Shown here: positions 48,446 to 59,517 of the stretch, piece by piece
Layout of the letters: the number at the start of each line of letters is the position of its first letter
How positions within the stretch are numbered: position 1 is the stretch's first letter
From: Eucommia ulmoides
Taxonomy: Eukaryota > Streptophyta > Magnoliopsida > Garryales > Eucommiaceae
Reading direction: 5' to 3'
Assembly: GCA_016647705.1 (NCBI GenBank)
Contig: CM028340.1
Span: 11,113,001-11,177,000, forward strand
Length of the DNA stretch: 64,000 nt
Position numbers and translations under genes: made by a program
Notes under the pieces: model-generated
What the model was told of the DNA's origin: nothing
Database searches by the model: none
Seen by the model: only the letters and a program-made list of their open reading frames with translations

Positions 48446-48905
48446 ATCAATTGGGTGTATGGAGGGGTCGGGATGGACACCTCCACCTATCATGTCCAAT
48501 CTGGGAACATAAGCCGTATCGATTTGTTTTTGTTCTTCACGATTGATCCATCTCGTTTTGAATGCCAGTGGAATTTGATTAATCACGATGCACAACTCGA
48601 AGTCTATTATGGTCTGAAATCAGGTTCGAAAAATTGGTTTATGGCCAGTAGTCCTTGTGAATAATCGACCGAAACAATAACTCCCATGCCATCAATTGAT
48701 TTGTCATTGTGTACTCAACTACAATATAGCGGAATGCATCAACTCCACTATACTTGGTGGCCGCAAAATTATGAGAGCACGAATATCACCAAATTTTATA
48801 CTTGTCACATGTGCATTCAGCGTTATCCCCTAATGTGACTTCGTGAGCAATCAGGACCCCAGTGACACTCTTTCTAGTTTTCACGTGGTAGATCGCATTT
48901 TCTCC
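48446..48905 (-). pseudogene. MULE transposase C-terminus (SWIM zinc finger and knuckle)
   Basis: The minus-strand frame from 48905 reads NAIYHVKTRKSVTGVLIAHE and then the SWIM pattern C-T-C ... C-S-H (CTCDKYKIW, a stop, YSCSH; about 48815-48770), followed by YIVVEYTMTNQLMAWE. A frameshift later, TKTNRYGLCSQIGHDRWRCP is a CCHC-like knuckle with its first Cys changed to Tyr, and the frame ends near 48446. The N-terminal and DDE domains are missing; upstream DNA is the AT-rich terminal repeat. Confidence 0.8.
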
Positions 48906-48929
48906 ATAAAAAAATATCATATTTGATTA

Positions 48930-50427
48930 AAATATGATATTTTTTTAATTTACTTGTTTAATTAAAAAATAATCGACTTTAACTTATTAAAATCAGGCTT
49001 GAAAATACATTTTTTCCTATCTGCAATAATCAATATATTGTAGCAGATAAGAAAGAAAATATTTACAAGCCTGATTTTGATAAGTTAAGGTCGATTATTA
49101 ATAAAGTTGATAAGTTAAACTTATATAAAATAATATTTGTAACAAATTAAACTCGTTATACATATACTTGACAAATTAAATTTATATTTTAAAAATATTA
49201 TTTTATATAAATTTAATATTTTATATTTTTCATTAAACTCAAATTTTGAGGGGCCAAAATGCATATTTTTTAATTAAACAGCTAAATTGAAAAATTAAAT
49301 TCAAACTAACTTACAATTTATTTTAAAACAATTTTAATTTATGTTTTCCCAATTTGTCAAACTTTGAGGGGTCAAAGTGCACAATTTTTAATTAAATATT
49401 TTTTAATTAAATAACTAAATTCAAAAATTAAACAAACTAATTAACAATTTTAACTAAATTCAAAAATTAAACTAACTAACATTTTTTTTTTTAAAATAAT
49501 ATATTAATTTAAATTTTCCTACACATGTAAAAGGGCCAAAGTGAAATTTTTAATTTAATAACTAAATTAACAAATTACACTAACCAACTAACTAACAAAT
49601 TAAACAACTAAATGAACAAATTAAATTAACTAACTAACCAACAAATTAAACCAGTAAACTAAGTAACAAAGCAAACAAACTAATTAACAAATCTAATAAG
49701 TAACAAATTAAAATTAAACTAACCTCTAATGTTTTAAAAAAACTAACAACTACACTAATTAATTAACTAACTAACTATTTTTTTAAACAGTACATTAGAA
49801 TGTGTAAAAAACAAGTAATCAAAAAACAAGTAAATTAATCAAATTAACAAACAAGTAAATTAATCAAACTAACAAATAACAAGTAAAAAACATACTAATC
49901 AAACTAAGAAATAAATTAAACAAAAAAAATTAAAACAAACTTACCTTTGTAGTAGGAGGAAGAAATTGTGAAATTGTGAAATTTGTCAAATTTTGATGAA
50001 GGAAATCAGACAAATTTTGAAGAAGTTGTGAAGTGATAAGTTAGGAAGCAGAAGAAGCGCAATATCACACTGGTGTTCACAATATAAATAGGCGAGAATG
50101 AATGAGGAAGAAGAATGCAGTAAGTGTAGAAATAGGCATTTGGTCCTGTTGTTGACAACATCTGGACCAAAGGTTGTGTGGCTGGACAGCCTGCAGCTGC
50201 AAAGTTGCCAGCTTTTGCAGGTAGCTTTGCAGTTGCTGTTGGTCAAACGGTACATTGTGTACTGTTTGACCAACAAACGGCACATCACTGTTTTGAAGAA
50301 ATGGTGATGTGCCGTTATAAGTCAAATGGTCCTGGCGTTCACAACGCCGGGACCATTTAATTAAAAAAATTTGATCTCGATGTTCGCAACACCGTGACTA
50401 AGATCCCAATGTTTAGAACATCGGGAT
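48930..50427 (-). mobile_element. Second MULE: right terminal inverted repeat with promoter and splice donor
   Basis: Inverted counterpart of 38440-39600. Read inward on the minus strand it has a hairpin array (50427-50139), a TATA-like TATTTATA (about 50093), a leader of about 140 bases, and CTACAAAG|GTAAGTTTG (about 49945). A long TTAGTTTG-rich intron follows with CACTTTGGCCC / TTTGACCCCTCAAAGTTTG boxes. A further local inverted repeat is at about 48975-49100 (AATCAGGCTTGAAAATA / TTACAAGCCTGATTTTG). The transposase remnant (48905-48446) lies directly inside, so this promoter probably drove it. Confidence 0.7.
50139..50427. repeat. Array of consecutive hairpins at the MULE end
   Basis: Arms seen directly: 50139-50146 with 50164-50171; 50193-50203 with 50223-50236; 50239-50254 with 50257-50273; 50276-50288 with 50304-50316 (exact 13-base arms); 50324-50339 with 50343-50358 (16-base arms, one mismatch, 3-base loop); 50403-50413 with 50417-50427. 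The left terminal repeat has equivalents at 38534-38562, 38570-38590 and 38619-38651. Confidence 0.9.
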
Positions 50428-50734
50428 ACTCATCTCTCATAAATAAGTTGAATTATACTCGTTGTCAGTAATTTTTTTAAAATAATATTAATTAGGCCAA
50501 GCAGTGGACTTACGCTGTATGTAGATTCTTTATAGAGCTTTTGGTTGTAGTTGTAGTATTCAAGTGTCCAATTGCTTCGACTGACAACTGGTCTCAATTT
50601 GCTCAATTGTTGTTCAATACGGAGGCATCGAAACATTTAGTGGTAACTTATAGGTCACGATGTTCTTTTCTAGCACAACCACATCACTAAAGGACTAGGC
50701 AAGAACATTATAACAAATGAGCAACAACGTAGGA
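50428..50734. other. Gene-free stretch between the second MULE and LTR C
   Basis: About 300 bases with no supported ORF or repeat; the short minus-strand frame at 50430-50636 has no features. Confidence 0.5.
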
Positions 50735-51053
50735 TGTTGGGCGAGTGATCTATCCAAGAGATAGGGTGAATAGGAGTTCTTTACATATATGGGTCCGAAA
50801 AATTTTCAAATTACAAAAGTAATTCTCTTTTCAACTTATTTACTAATATGGGTCTAATCGGCTGTGTCACGGCCGATTTCTTTGATTTTTTTTATTTTTT
50901 TTTTTTGTAAAACTGGTCGTGTCATGGCCGGTTTTATAATTTGGGATTGCCACCTTGGCAGCCTCCCCACCCCCCACCCCACCCCACCCCACCCCCAACC
51001 TCACATCCCATGCATCCCCATTCCCATTTCCCATCCCCATTCAAAAAAAATAA

Positions 51054-51121
<68 letters not shown>

Positions 51122-51488
51122 AAATAATATATATTCTATAGAATACATATAAAAATAAAATAATGATATTTTCTGCAAATTTTATAATTTATGCGTTTAA
51201 GGTCATCGTTTATAATGTTTGTAATGCTGCTTCATGGCTAGACAGTTTTATCATTAATTTATATTGAGTTTTTCTTAATTTTTAAGTCAATTTTTTAGTA
51301 TTATTCACGAATCGATTTCACTACGAATTTTTAAGTTTTACCTACGAATTAATTCGTAGCTGAAAATCAATTTTCTTGTAGTGATTATAAATGAAGACCT
51401 TAAACATATAAATTATAAAAATTGCAGAAAATATCCTTATTTTATTTTTATATGTATTCTATGGAACATGTATTATTTTTTATACATA

Positions 51489-51565
<77 letters not shown>

Positions 51566-51876
51566 AGTTTATTTAATATTTTTAAATTAAAAAATATATA
51601 TACAAATTAATCATAATTGTTAAAAATTATGATTAATAAATTTTATTAGGAAAAAATTGTTAATTTAAAAAAAAAAAATAGTTATCGTTTATAAAAAAAA
51701 AATGATAAAAAAATTGAAAAAAAATAAAAATAAGCCAATTCCCGTCTTAGGAGGGCCATAATTGGCTCCCCCTTCCCCTCCCCCCGCCCCCCAAGCCGCT
51801 CTACCCCTTACCCCTACGCCACATCCCCAAACCCGCTCCACCCCACACCCCCACCCCACATCCCCATCCCCATAAA

Positions 51877-51909
<33 letters not shown>

Positions 51910-51910
<1 letters not shown>

Positions 51911-52166
51911 GCGTAGTAATAGATCATCGTCTTCTGTTTGTTTACAGATAAAACTCCCAAAACAAAAATAAAGTAATTTATCTCTCTAAGAAACCCACAT
52001 TGAATTTAACTGGGTTTCATCACCATTCTCACCGAGAGAACTCCCCGGTTGGAAAACAATTGCCTCCACCCTCCTCACCATCCTTACTGAGTAGCTACTC
52101 AATCTACTGCACCGGCCGGACCTCGACTCCTCGTCGTTTGACGAAGAAATCGCAAAATCCTGGAGC
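51910..52166 (-). other. Single-copy, GC-richer insert inside the Pack-MULE-like element
   Basis: It is the only non-repetitive, codon-like part of the element. The minus-strand frame 52168-51986 (60 codons, MLQDFAISSSNDEESRSGRC...) is Ser/Arg-rich and open. A plus-strand frame over the same bases is also open, so coding is unproven. It could be the first exon of a host gene captured by the element. I recognise no domain. It is flanked by direct copies of a 45-base sequence (51617-51662 and 52167-52212). Confidence 0.35.
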
Positions 52167-52292
52167 ATTGTTAAAAATTATGATTAATAAATTTTATTAG
52201 GAAAAAATTGTTAAAAAAAATATACAAAAAACAAAAATTGTTATTGTTTATAAAAAAAAAATGATAAAAAAATTGAAAAAAATAAATAAAAG

Positions 52293-52360
52293 GAAGCCAA
52301 TTCTGACCCTGCCATGGCCGGAATCATATGATTCCGGCCATGGCAGGCCGGAATTGGCTT
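52293..52360. repeat. Perfect 40-base palindrome with outer inverted arms
   Basis: 52308-52347 equals its own reverse complement (outer half CCTGCCATGGCC, centre CATATG). The outer arms GAAGCCAATTC (52293-52303) and GAATTGGCTTC (52350-52360) also pair. It contains GGCCATGGC-type text like the terminal CGGCC boxes of the same element. Confidence 0.95.
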
Positions 52361-52547
52361 CTACCCCCCAACCCCAACCCGCCCCACGCCCCACCCCCCA
52401 CCCCCATCCAAAAAATAATAAATATAAATATAAATTTGTAATTTTTTTTTTTTTACTTCATTTAAATTTGTTTTTTATTTTTCTTTTTTGACTAGTTAAT
52501 CTGTATATATAATTTTTAATTTAAAAATATTAAATAAATTTTAAAAT

Positions 52548-52622
<75 letters not shown>

Positions 52623-52959
52623 CATAGAATACATATAAAAATAAAATAAAGATCTTTTCTGTAATTTTTATAATTTATGCGTTTAAGGTCTTCGTTTATA
52701 ATCAGTATAAGAAAATTGATTTTCGGCTATGAATTAATTCGTAGGTAAAACTTAAAATTTCGTAGCGAAATCGATTCGCAAAGAATACCAAAAAATTGAT
52801 TGAAAAATCAAGGAAAACTCAATATAGATTTATGGTAAAACTGTCTAGCCATCTAGCAATGTTACAAACATTATAAACGAAGACCTTAAATGCATAAATT
52901 ATAAAATTTGCAGAAAAGATCCTTATTTTATTTTTATATGTATTCTATGAAATATGTAT

Positions 52960-52998
<39 letters not shown>

Positions 52999-54363
52999 TT
53001 ATATATATAATTTTTTTTTTTTGAATGTGGATGGGGGATGGGGATGGGGATGGGATGTGAAGTTAGGGGTGGGGGAGAGGAGGCGGGGTGGGGTAGGGTG
53101 GGGAGGGAGGGGGCTGCCAAGGTGGTAGTCCCAAATTGTAAAACAAGCTGTGACACAGTCGGTTTTACAAAAAAAAAAAAAAAAAAAAAAAATAATTCAA
53201 AGAAACTGTCCGTGACACAGCCGGTTAAACCCATATTAGTAAATAAGTTGAAAAGAGGCCCACTTTTGTAATTTGAAAATTTTTTGGACCCATATATATA
53301 AAGAACTTGAGTGAATTGGGTAGTTATAAAATTAAAGGAAATTCTTATCTTTCAACACTTGAATATTCAAATAATTAATTTAATCTTAAATTAATTATTA
53401 TCTTTATATAGCAGCAGATAAGTGTATAAATCTAGGTGTACACCCAAATAACAAGAAATAAAGAAAATTAACAATGCAGTACACCACGATATATCTTGGT
53501 TTAACAAGCTAATCTTGGCTAATCCAGTCCTCCGAGTACCACGGAGATTCGCACTCACTAAACCACTAGATTCCTTTAACAGATAGGAACCAAACCTCTA
53601 TACAATAATTATTTTACAGGTTCAGAATCAATATTTACAATTTTCTTTTCACAAGTTAAGAAAGAACCTCTATCGTTTTAACAGGTTAAAGACCAACCTA
53701 ATTCTTTTATATTTTAGGAAAATAATCAAACCTTACCAATAGTACTCCAAGTGTCCTTTTCATCGGTAAGGATGGAACCGTTACAATTCACACAATTTTA
53801 ATTCTAATCAGGAAGAATCACGCCTAACTCTTTTGCAAAGAAAATAGTAACCTGATGGTTTTGTACCTTAGGTAAATATTAAACCTCATTTTCTTTATCA
53901 GAAGAGATTGAAACCCTTGCTACCCCTGATTAGATACTTCTAATAGTATCAAATCCGCACAAACTCACCAATTACAAAAATTGATAAGTTTCTTCCCACT
54001 CAGAGCTCTACCACCTCAAATTAATATAAACTCAATTAAATTTTCGATAATTACTAATGATAGAATTTATGTGAGGATGCAATATCTAATTATAAAGAAT
54101 TTTTTATGCCTTTAAAGTTCAAAAATGATTTTACAAAAGATCTTTCAACCAAGCAATCAATAATAATTTAACTTCACAATTATGAATAAAAACTTGGAAA
54201 CATTTCACTAGGGTACCACCGAAAGAATGAAAATTGAATCGCTAGACAGCTTTGATCGATGACGCTAAAACACTTTGCACTTTAACTCAAGAACTTATCA
54301 AACAATTGAACACACAATTGATCTCTCAATATAATCTCAGAATAATTATTCTCTATATTTTAA

Positions 54364-55103
54364 TGCTTTGATTTTACTCGCAAGTGCACGAGGTTAAATT
54401 TTAATAAGGTGGATCTAAAGATCAAGTTTCGTCCACTGGGATTTGTCGTAGGATTAGTTAAGTACTAAAATTGACATAGCTTAATATTATCTAGACGTTT
54501 CAAGATTTGAATTGTGTTTGCTAATTGAAAACTAATTAAACCTAAAAACTTGGGATTAATTCTATGAAAATGGATTACCTAGGGATTAATTTCGTTCACT
54601 AATACATGTTCGGTATAGTTTAGTTTACATTAATGGTATTCAACCTATCCGACAATCTAGGCATCATAAATTCACTTACTAACTCTCCCAAGTATAAAGT
54701 GAGCGAATATGCACTCGTGTCAAAACTGAAATCCCTATCTGGCGTCTAAATGAGTACATGAGTCTTGACCCTACCTCACGGATTGCACACGTTCTAATAA
54801 TTTCCCGAAATATTAGAACGTCATATTGTGTTCAACCGTACTCCGAATCCGAGGTTACCTCTCTGGAGTGTCAAACCCCGCATTCTCAAACCAACCATAA
54901 TACCATACATAGGATACTATGGATGTAATAAAATGGTAAACACAATCGGATATAGATGAACAACCGTTAACGAAACATGGATTCACTTAAACATGCATGT
55001 TCATGAATTAATCAATCCCTAGATAACAACTACTTAGCCACACATGATCATAACAAAATATTCACTAAAACATGATAATAACATTATCATTCAATACACA
55101 AAG
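54364..55103 (-). mobile_element. Family A LTR (3' LTR of the element at 59518), first segment
   Basis: It starts at TGCTTTGATTTTACTCGCAAG (54364), the plus-strand view of the LTR end, with the usual CTTAATATTATCTAGACG and GAGTGTCAAACCCCGCATTC blocks. It is broken at 55103 by the family B solo LTR (target CAAAG) and continues at 58897. TTTAA at 54359-54363 would be the outer target site. Confidence 0.85.
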
Positions 55104-55168
55104 TGTAACATCCCGATCTCCCAGGGCTGCCATGCGGTTTATCCCTTTGGAGAATTAATACTAAAATC
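55104..55168 (-). mobile_element. Family B solo LTR, first segment
   Basis: TGTAACATCCCGATCTCCC at 55104 starts the LTR on the plus-strand view. CAAAG at 55099-55103 repeats at 58892-58896. It is interrupted at 55168 by a family C solo LTR with target AAATC. Confidence 0.9.
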
Positions 55169-57304
55169 TGTTGATCTTAAGATTTTAATGGACAATTAAA
55201 GGTTGATGTTTTTTTGTGAAACTAGCGATTTTATTAAGTGTTTCAGTTTATTAGTTCCAAATGATGAAGATATGATGATAAAGATGATGAAGGATTAAGA
55301 GGTTGAAGAATTTGAAGAACCTAGGGAAAACAACTAAAGTTAAAATTCAACTTTTAATATACCAATTAGGATCACACACGACACAAAAATATTTTTAAAT
55401 GATTTTTATAAATATGTGTGTTTTTAATAGGATCCTAATTAGATAAATTACTTGCTCCTATGTGTAATTGAAAAAGAAATAGTTATAATTAATTAAAATT
55501 GAATTTAAGTATTTAGTGGAGCCAACTACGAAAATAAATTGGTTAAAGGGGAAAAATCATCATTAAGAATGAATTAAAAACGAGTTTAAAAAAGTGATAA
55601 AGCATCCATAAGTCGACCGGAACAAAGAATGAAAACTCTTTGTATCTCTTGGTCGACAGATAGGTCGACCTGTGCTTAAATATGAACTATTTGTTTCTAT
55701 AAGTCGATAGAGTGGTCGACCTGTGAAGAGAAATGGAACTCTCCGAATCTCTAGGTTGACAGATAGGTCAACCGATGGGCACAAAATCTTTGGCTTGGTT
55801 ACATCCTGAATTAAGGGGTCGATTGCTGATCTTGGTCGGTCGACTTATGTGTCTGTTTCAGGATATTATGGAATTTTGCATTTCAATCGAAAAGTAGCCA
55901 TTACTAACCGTTTTTTAGTTAGGATTCATGAGAGATTTTAGGGATTTAATATTATTTGAGATATGCAACACATATTGTGTTATCCCTATAGATTTGGTTC
56001 ATTAAGTTTGAATATTTCTCAATTTGGTACATATAATTGTTTCTATTCTATTTAATTGTGATTGAGAAATATTTGGGAGACTTAATTGCGAAGTTTAAAA
56101 ACTATAATTAAGTGAACTGAATCAAAATGAAATCTTAATGATATAAGGGGTCTAAAAGAGCAATTAAGTGTCATGACAAATGGGAATTAACTATTAGAAA
56201 GCCGATTTTAATCCCATATATATAGACTTTTGTTTTTCTTATCATTAAGAGAGATTAATAGAGATCAAGAAATATTACTGAGCTTTTCTAAGAGAAATCA
56301 TATTGAGATTTGTGAGAGCTTTTCTAAGAGTTATTCTTGATAATCATTTGCTGTGAATCATTACTGCAATCGAATCTGAAGTAATACCACTCTAATTATT
56401 TTTTCAGTGGATTCCGGGTGAGATCTTTCCAAATTACTTTCTATATAGTATTGCTTGATTAATTTTTGAAATTTGATCTTTAGAAATTGTTTTTTGATTT
56501 TTATTGAAAAATATTTTTAAAACAATTTTTTGAATCAATCTGATTACGTGCTACCCATTTTTGTTTAAAATCAGATTTTGAATATCTCACTTTTCTATCA
56601 CTAGTTTTGGGATATTAATTGAGTTTTAATTTATCTGGAGTGGTAGAAGCTCCGAGTGAGAAAAATCACTTGTCAATTTTTAATTGGTAAGTTGAGTGGC
56701 GGATTAAATACTGTTGGGAGTATTTAATCTAACGGTAGTTGGTTTCAGTCTTTTCCTATAAAGAGATTGAGGTAATAATTCTTCCTGAATAGAATTGTTT
56801 TGTGTGAATTTTGTAACGGTTCAATCCTTACTGGGTAAAAGAAAATTTGGAGTATTTGTGAGATTTTGATTCTTTTGCCTTTGTGTTAAAAAAAATTAGG
56901 TTATTTTTTAGCCTGTAAAAAGTAGAGGTTATTCCTTAGCCTGTGAAAATGAATTTGTAAAGGTTGATTCGAAGTCTGTAAAAGAATCTTTGTGAGAGTT
57001 TGGTTCCTACCTTTACAAGGATCTTAAGTTTAGTGGGTGCGACTCTCCGTGGGGTTTGGAGGACTGGATTAGCCAAGAGTAACTTGGTGAACCAGTATAA
57101 ATTTCTGGTGTGCTGTAATCTTTACTTTATTTATTTTTGTTGTTTGGTGTGCACCTAGTTGATTTTATATTTCTGCTGTGATATAAAGATAATAATTAAT
57201 TTAGGATTAAAATTAACTGTTTAGGTTATTTAAGTAATTGTTTCTTTGATATTTTTTTAATTACCCAATTCACCCATCCTCTTGGGTATTTCACTCGGCC
57301 AACA
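55169..57304 (+). mobile_element. Family C solo LTR with target duplication AAATC
   Basis: TGTTGATCTTAAG at 55169 to GGCCAACA at 57304, 2136 bases, collinear with 15310-17454. AAATC at 55164-55168 is repeated exactly at 57305-57309. With no internal sequence, it is a solo LTR. The GTCGAC dyads are at 55612-55850 and a TATA region is near 56216-56224. Confidence 0.95.
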
Positions 57305-58484
57305 AAATCGATTGACTGAATTTTCATTCTATAAAATTTGGAATATTTTATAATGCAATGGCGACATTTATAATTATTGATGAAGATAATTTTACTAAAT
57401 TATTTTAATTAGAAAATAAAAATCAGATAAATTTTACACACTACGACGATAATTAGAATTATCAAATTTTCGAGTCAATTTTACATTAGTGAATAATAAA
57501 TACAAATTTTAAAAATTTAATAGAAATCCAAATAAATGCTTCACGCTTCACTATTTTCAAATACATTCAAAAATAACAAAAAAATATGTTATTTCATTTG
57601 GGAATTAATCTCGATAATTAATGTTGATTTATCGTGTTGATTTTATAATGGTAATTATTAAATATAATAATAATTAAAATTTAAATACAACTAAATAACC
57701 AATAATTTATTTTAAATTAATTCAAGATATTTTATAAACAATGGCGACAGTCACAAATATCAAATTGATTGATTCAATTTTTTACACTAGCAAATAATAA
57801 ATTCAACTGTTATAAATTAATTAGAAATTCAGTTGAAATTCTTGTCGCCGTATTATTTTTAAATACCCAAATAAATTTCTGGTGTCGATCAATTTAATAC
57901 TAATGTTTAAATTTATAATTTAATATACAATTACGACGACAATTATAATTACCGATTTAAATTTTACAATGCGATGCCAATAATTATATTCAATTTATCG
58001 AGTCAATGTTTACGACGGTAAATAATAAATACGACTATTACAATTTTTAAATAGAAATTCAACTAAAATTCCTGTCTCTGTTTCCCTCTCATGGGCCCTA
58101 CAATAAAAATTGTGGGGTTGTGAGCCAACACTCAGTAGAATTTCAACCCCTCTAATACATGCATTTAATTAACGCGACAAATAAAACATATTGACATGCT
58201 CTCCACATAATTTCACATAATCACAGTTATTTCCTGAAAATTAACAACTATAATTCGACAACAAAATAACATGAATCTCATAATAGAAAAATTAAATACA
58301 TATATTAAAAAAGTTAAAAATTCTACCTGAAATTCGAAGCTGAACTTCGAATCGGAATCGTCACGGTATAAATTTTATTTTATTTAAACACTACAACACC
58401 CTTTTTTAATTTGTATGTACCTCCTCCAAATAGAAAAAGCTCATATTCTAGACATGGATGTTAATGTGATCATTCCCCCACTTA

Positions 58485-58528
<44 letters not shown>

Positions 58529-58891
58529 TATTATCCATTATCCACGTGGTTACACATTCAACCACATGAGTTGCGGGGTTTTTGAATTTGATTCCTTCTT
58601 TTAGAAGGAATTAATTTCAAATGTATAAATATATATATTTATTTATTATTTTTATTTATTTATTTACATAATGCCCCCTTAAAATATATAAAATACTAAT
58701 TATATCCCAAAAATCTTATAAATATATTTTAAATAACAAAATAGTCCCAAAACTTTTAATTGTCAATTTAAAATTAACATTTAACCCCCAAAAATTATCA
58801 AATATTACTTATAAATTTATAAAACAATTCCAAAAATATCAAACTTGTATAAATAATATTTTTCAAAAATATAAATTTTTGAAGTATTACA
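57305..58891 (-). mobile_element. Family B solo LTR, second segment
   Basis: It continues after the AAATC duplicate and ends GAAGTATTACA at 58891, followed by CAAAG. It shares TTGTGAGCCAACACTCAGTAG (58117) with the copy near 5230. It includes an (ATT)n run at 58488-58530. Net LTR length without the insert is about 1.65 kb. Confidence 0.9.
58488..58530. repeat. (ATT)n microsatellite
   Basis: About 14 ATT trinucleotides inside LTR B. Confidence 0.95.
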
Positions 58892-58896
58892 CAAAG

Positions 58897-59517
58897 TTTG
58901 GAAACAAAGAAGGAATGACAAATCTGTAAAGTGGATGGTTCTACTTCCACAAAAATCGCTCTGAGATCGTTTCTTCTTCCTCTGATGAACTCTCATCTTG
59001 GTAGGTCTGATTTAGGGCTTCTATTAAGCGTAAAAACGTCTAAGGCAAGGTGTGGAATGGGTGGATACAAATAGATTTCGAAAATATCCTAAAAATATCT
59101 AAAAAGATCTATGCCAGTTGTTGCTTGATTGCTGCAGCAATGGGAGGTCAGTAGGGCTTCTGCCCTTTTATCGCTACAACAATGAAGACTATTGCTGTAG
59201 CGGTGGTTGGGCAGAAGGTCCATTGACCTTTGATCACTGCAGCGATGAAGTCCATCGCTACAGTTATCAAGGGCTTGTGGTGATGTTGGTGCTGCAGGGA
59301 TGGGTTTCATCGCTGCAACGGTGAGGCTGCAGGCTAATTTTTTGGATATTTTTCAATGTTTCTCCACCGACATCCTACCGATTTGCTCTATTTTTGACCG
59401 TTTTCATCCCTACACCTGATTTATGTAAAAACGAATAAAAATGATTTAAAACACTATAAGAACACTAAAAAACTACCAAATTCAACTTGGAAATATATAA
59501 GTAAATTTAACCTATCA
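58897..59517 (-). mobile_element. Family A LTR, second segment (contains the LTR start)
   Basis: It resumes after CAAAG and ends (plus strand) TTAACCTATCA at 59517, i.e. a minus-strand start TGATAGGTTAAATTTAC. It includes the dyad cluster, here of the CTGCAGC type (59120-59330). With the first segment the LTR totals about 1361 bases, close to the 1404 and 1422 of other copies. Confidence 0.9.

Larger units (their letters stand above)
50775..53310. mobile_element. MULE-like element with inverted ends and a 9-base target duplication (Pack-MULE candidate)
   Basis: The ends are inverted copies: 50775-51120 (AGTTCTTTACATATATGGGT ...) against 53310-52960 (...ACCCATATATATAAAGAACT). They share a CGGCTGTGTCACGGCCG-type box, a T-run and a C-rich stretch. 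GTGAATAGG (50766-50774) and GTGAATTGG (53311-53319) flank it inside LTR C, a 9-base duplication with one mismatch, the size made by Mutator-type transposases. Inside are two inverted copies of a 350-base palindromic unit (51130-51480 and 52620-52950), a duplicated block (51617-51780 and 52167-52345) and a single-copy insert (51911-52160). No transposase, so it is non-autonomous. Confidence 0.75.
50735..54363 (-). mobile_element. Family C LTR, minus strand, split by a Pack-MULE-like element
   Basis: TGTTGGGCGAGTGATC at 50735 matches the reverse complement of the LTR end GGCCAACA. After 40 bases it is interrupted (50775-53310) and resumes with GTGAATTGGGTAGTTAT at 53311. It runs collinear with the other LTRs (GGCTAATCCAGTCCTCCGAG at 53517) until 54363, where the family A LTR begins. 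The LTR start is therefore not in the window. Either family A inserted here and the rest lies to the right, or it was truncated. Confidence 0.85.

Noticed and set aside
51058-51116. Tyr/Ile-rich frames over TA tracts
   Set aside because: Pure (TA)n translation artefacts; the same applies near 40138, 51498 and 52966.
52000-52200. Plus-strand Ser/Pro-rich frame as a gene
   Set aside because: It overlaps an equally open minus-strand frame; neither shows a domain, so neither is called coding.
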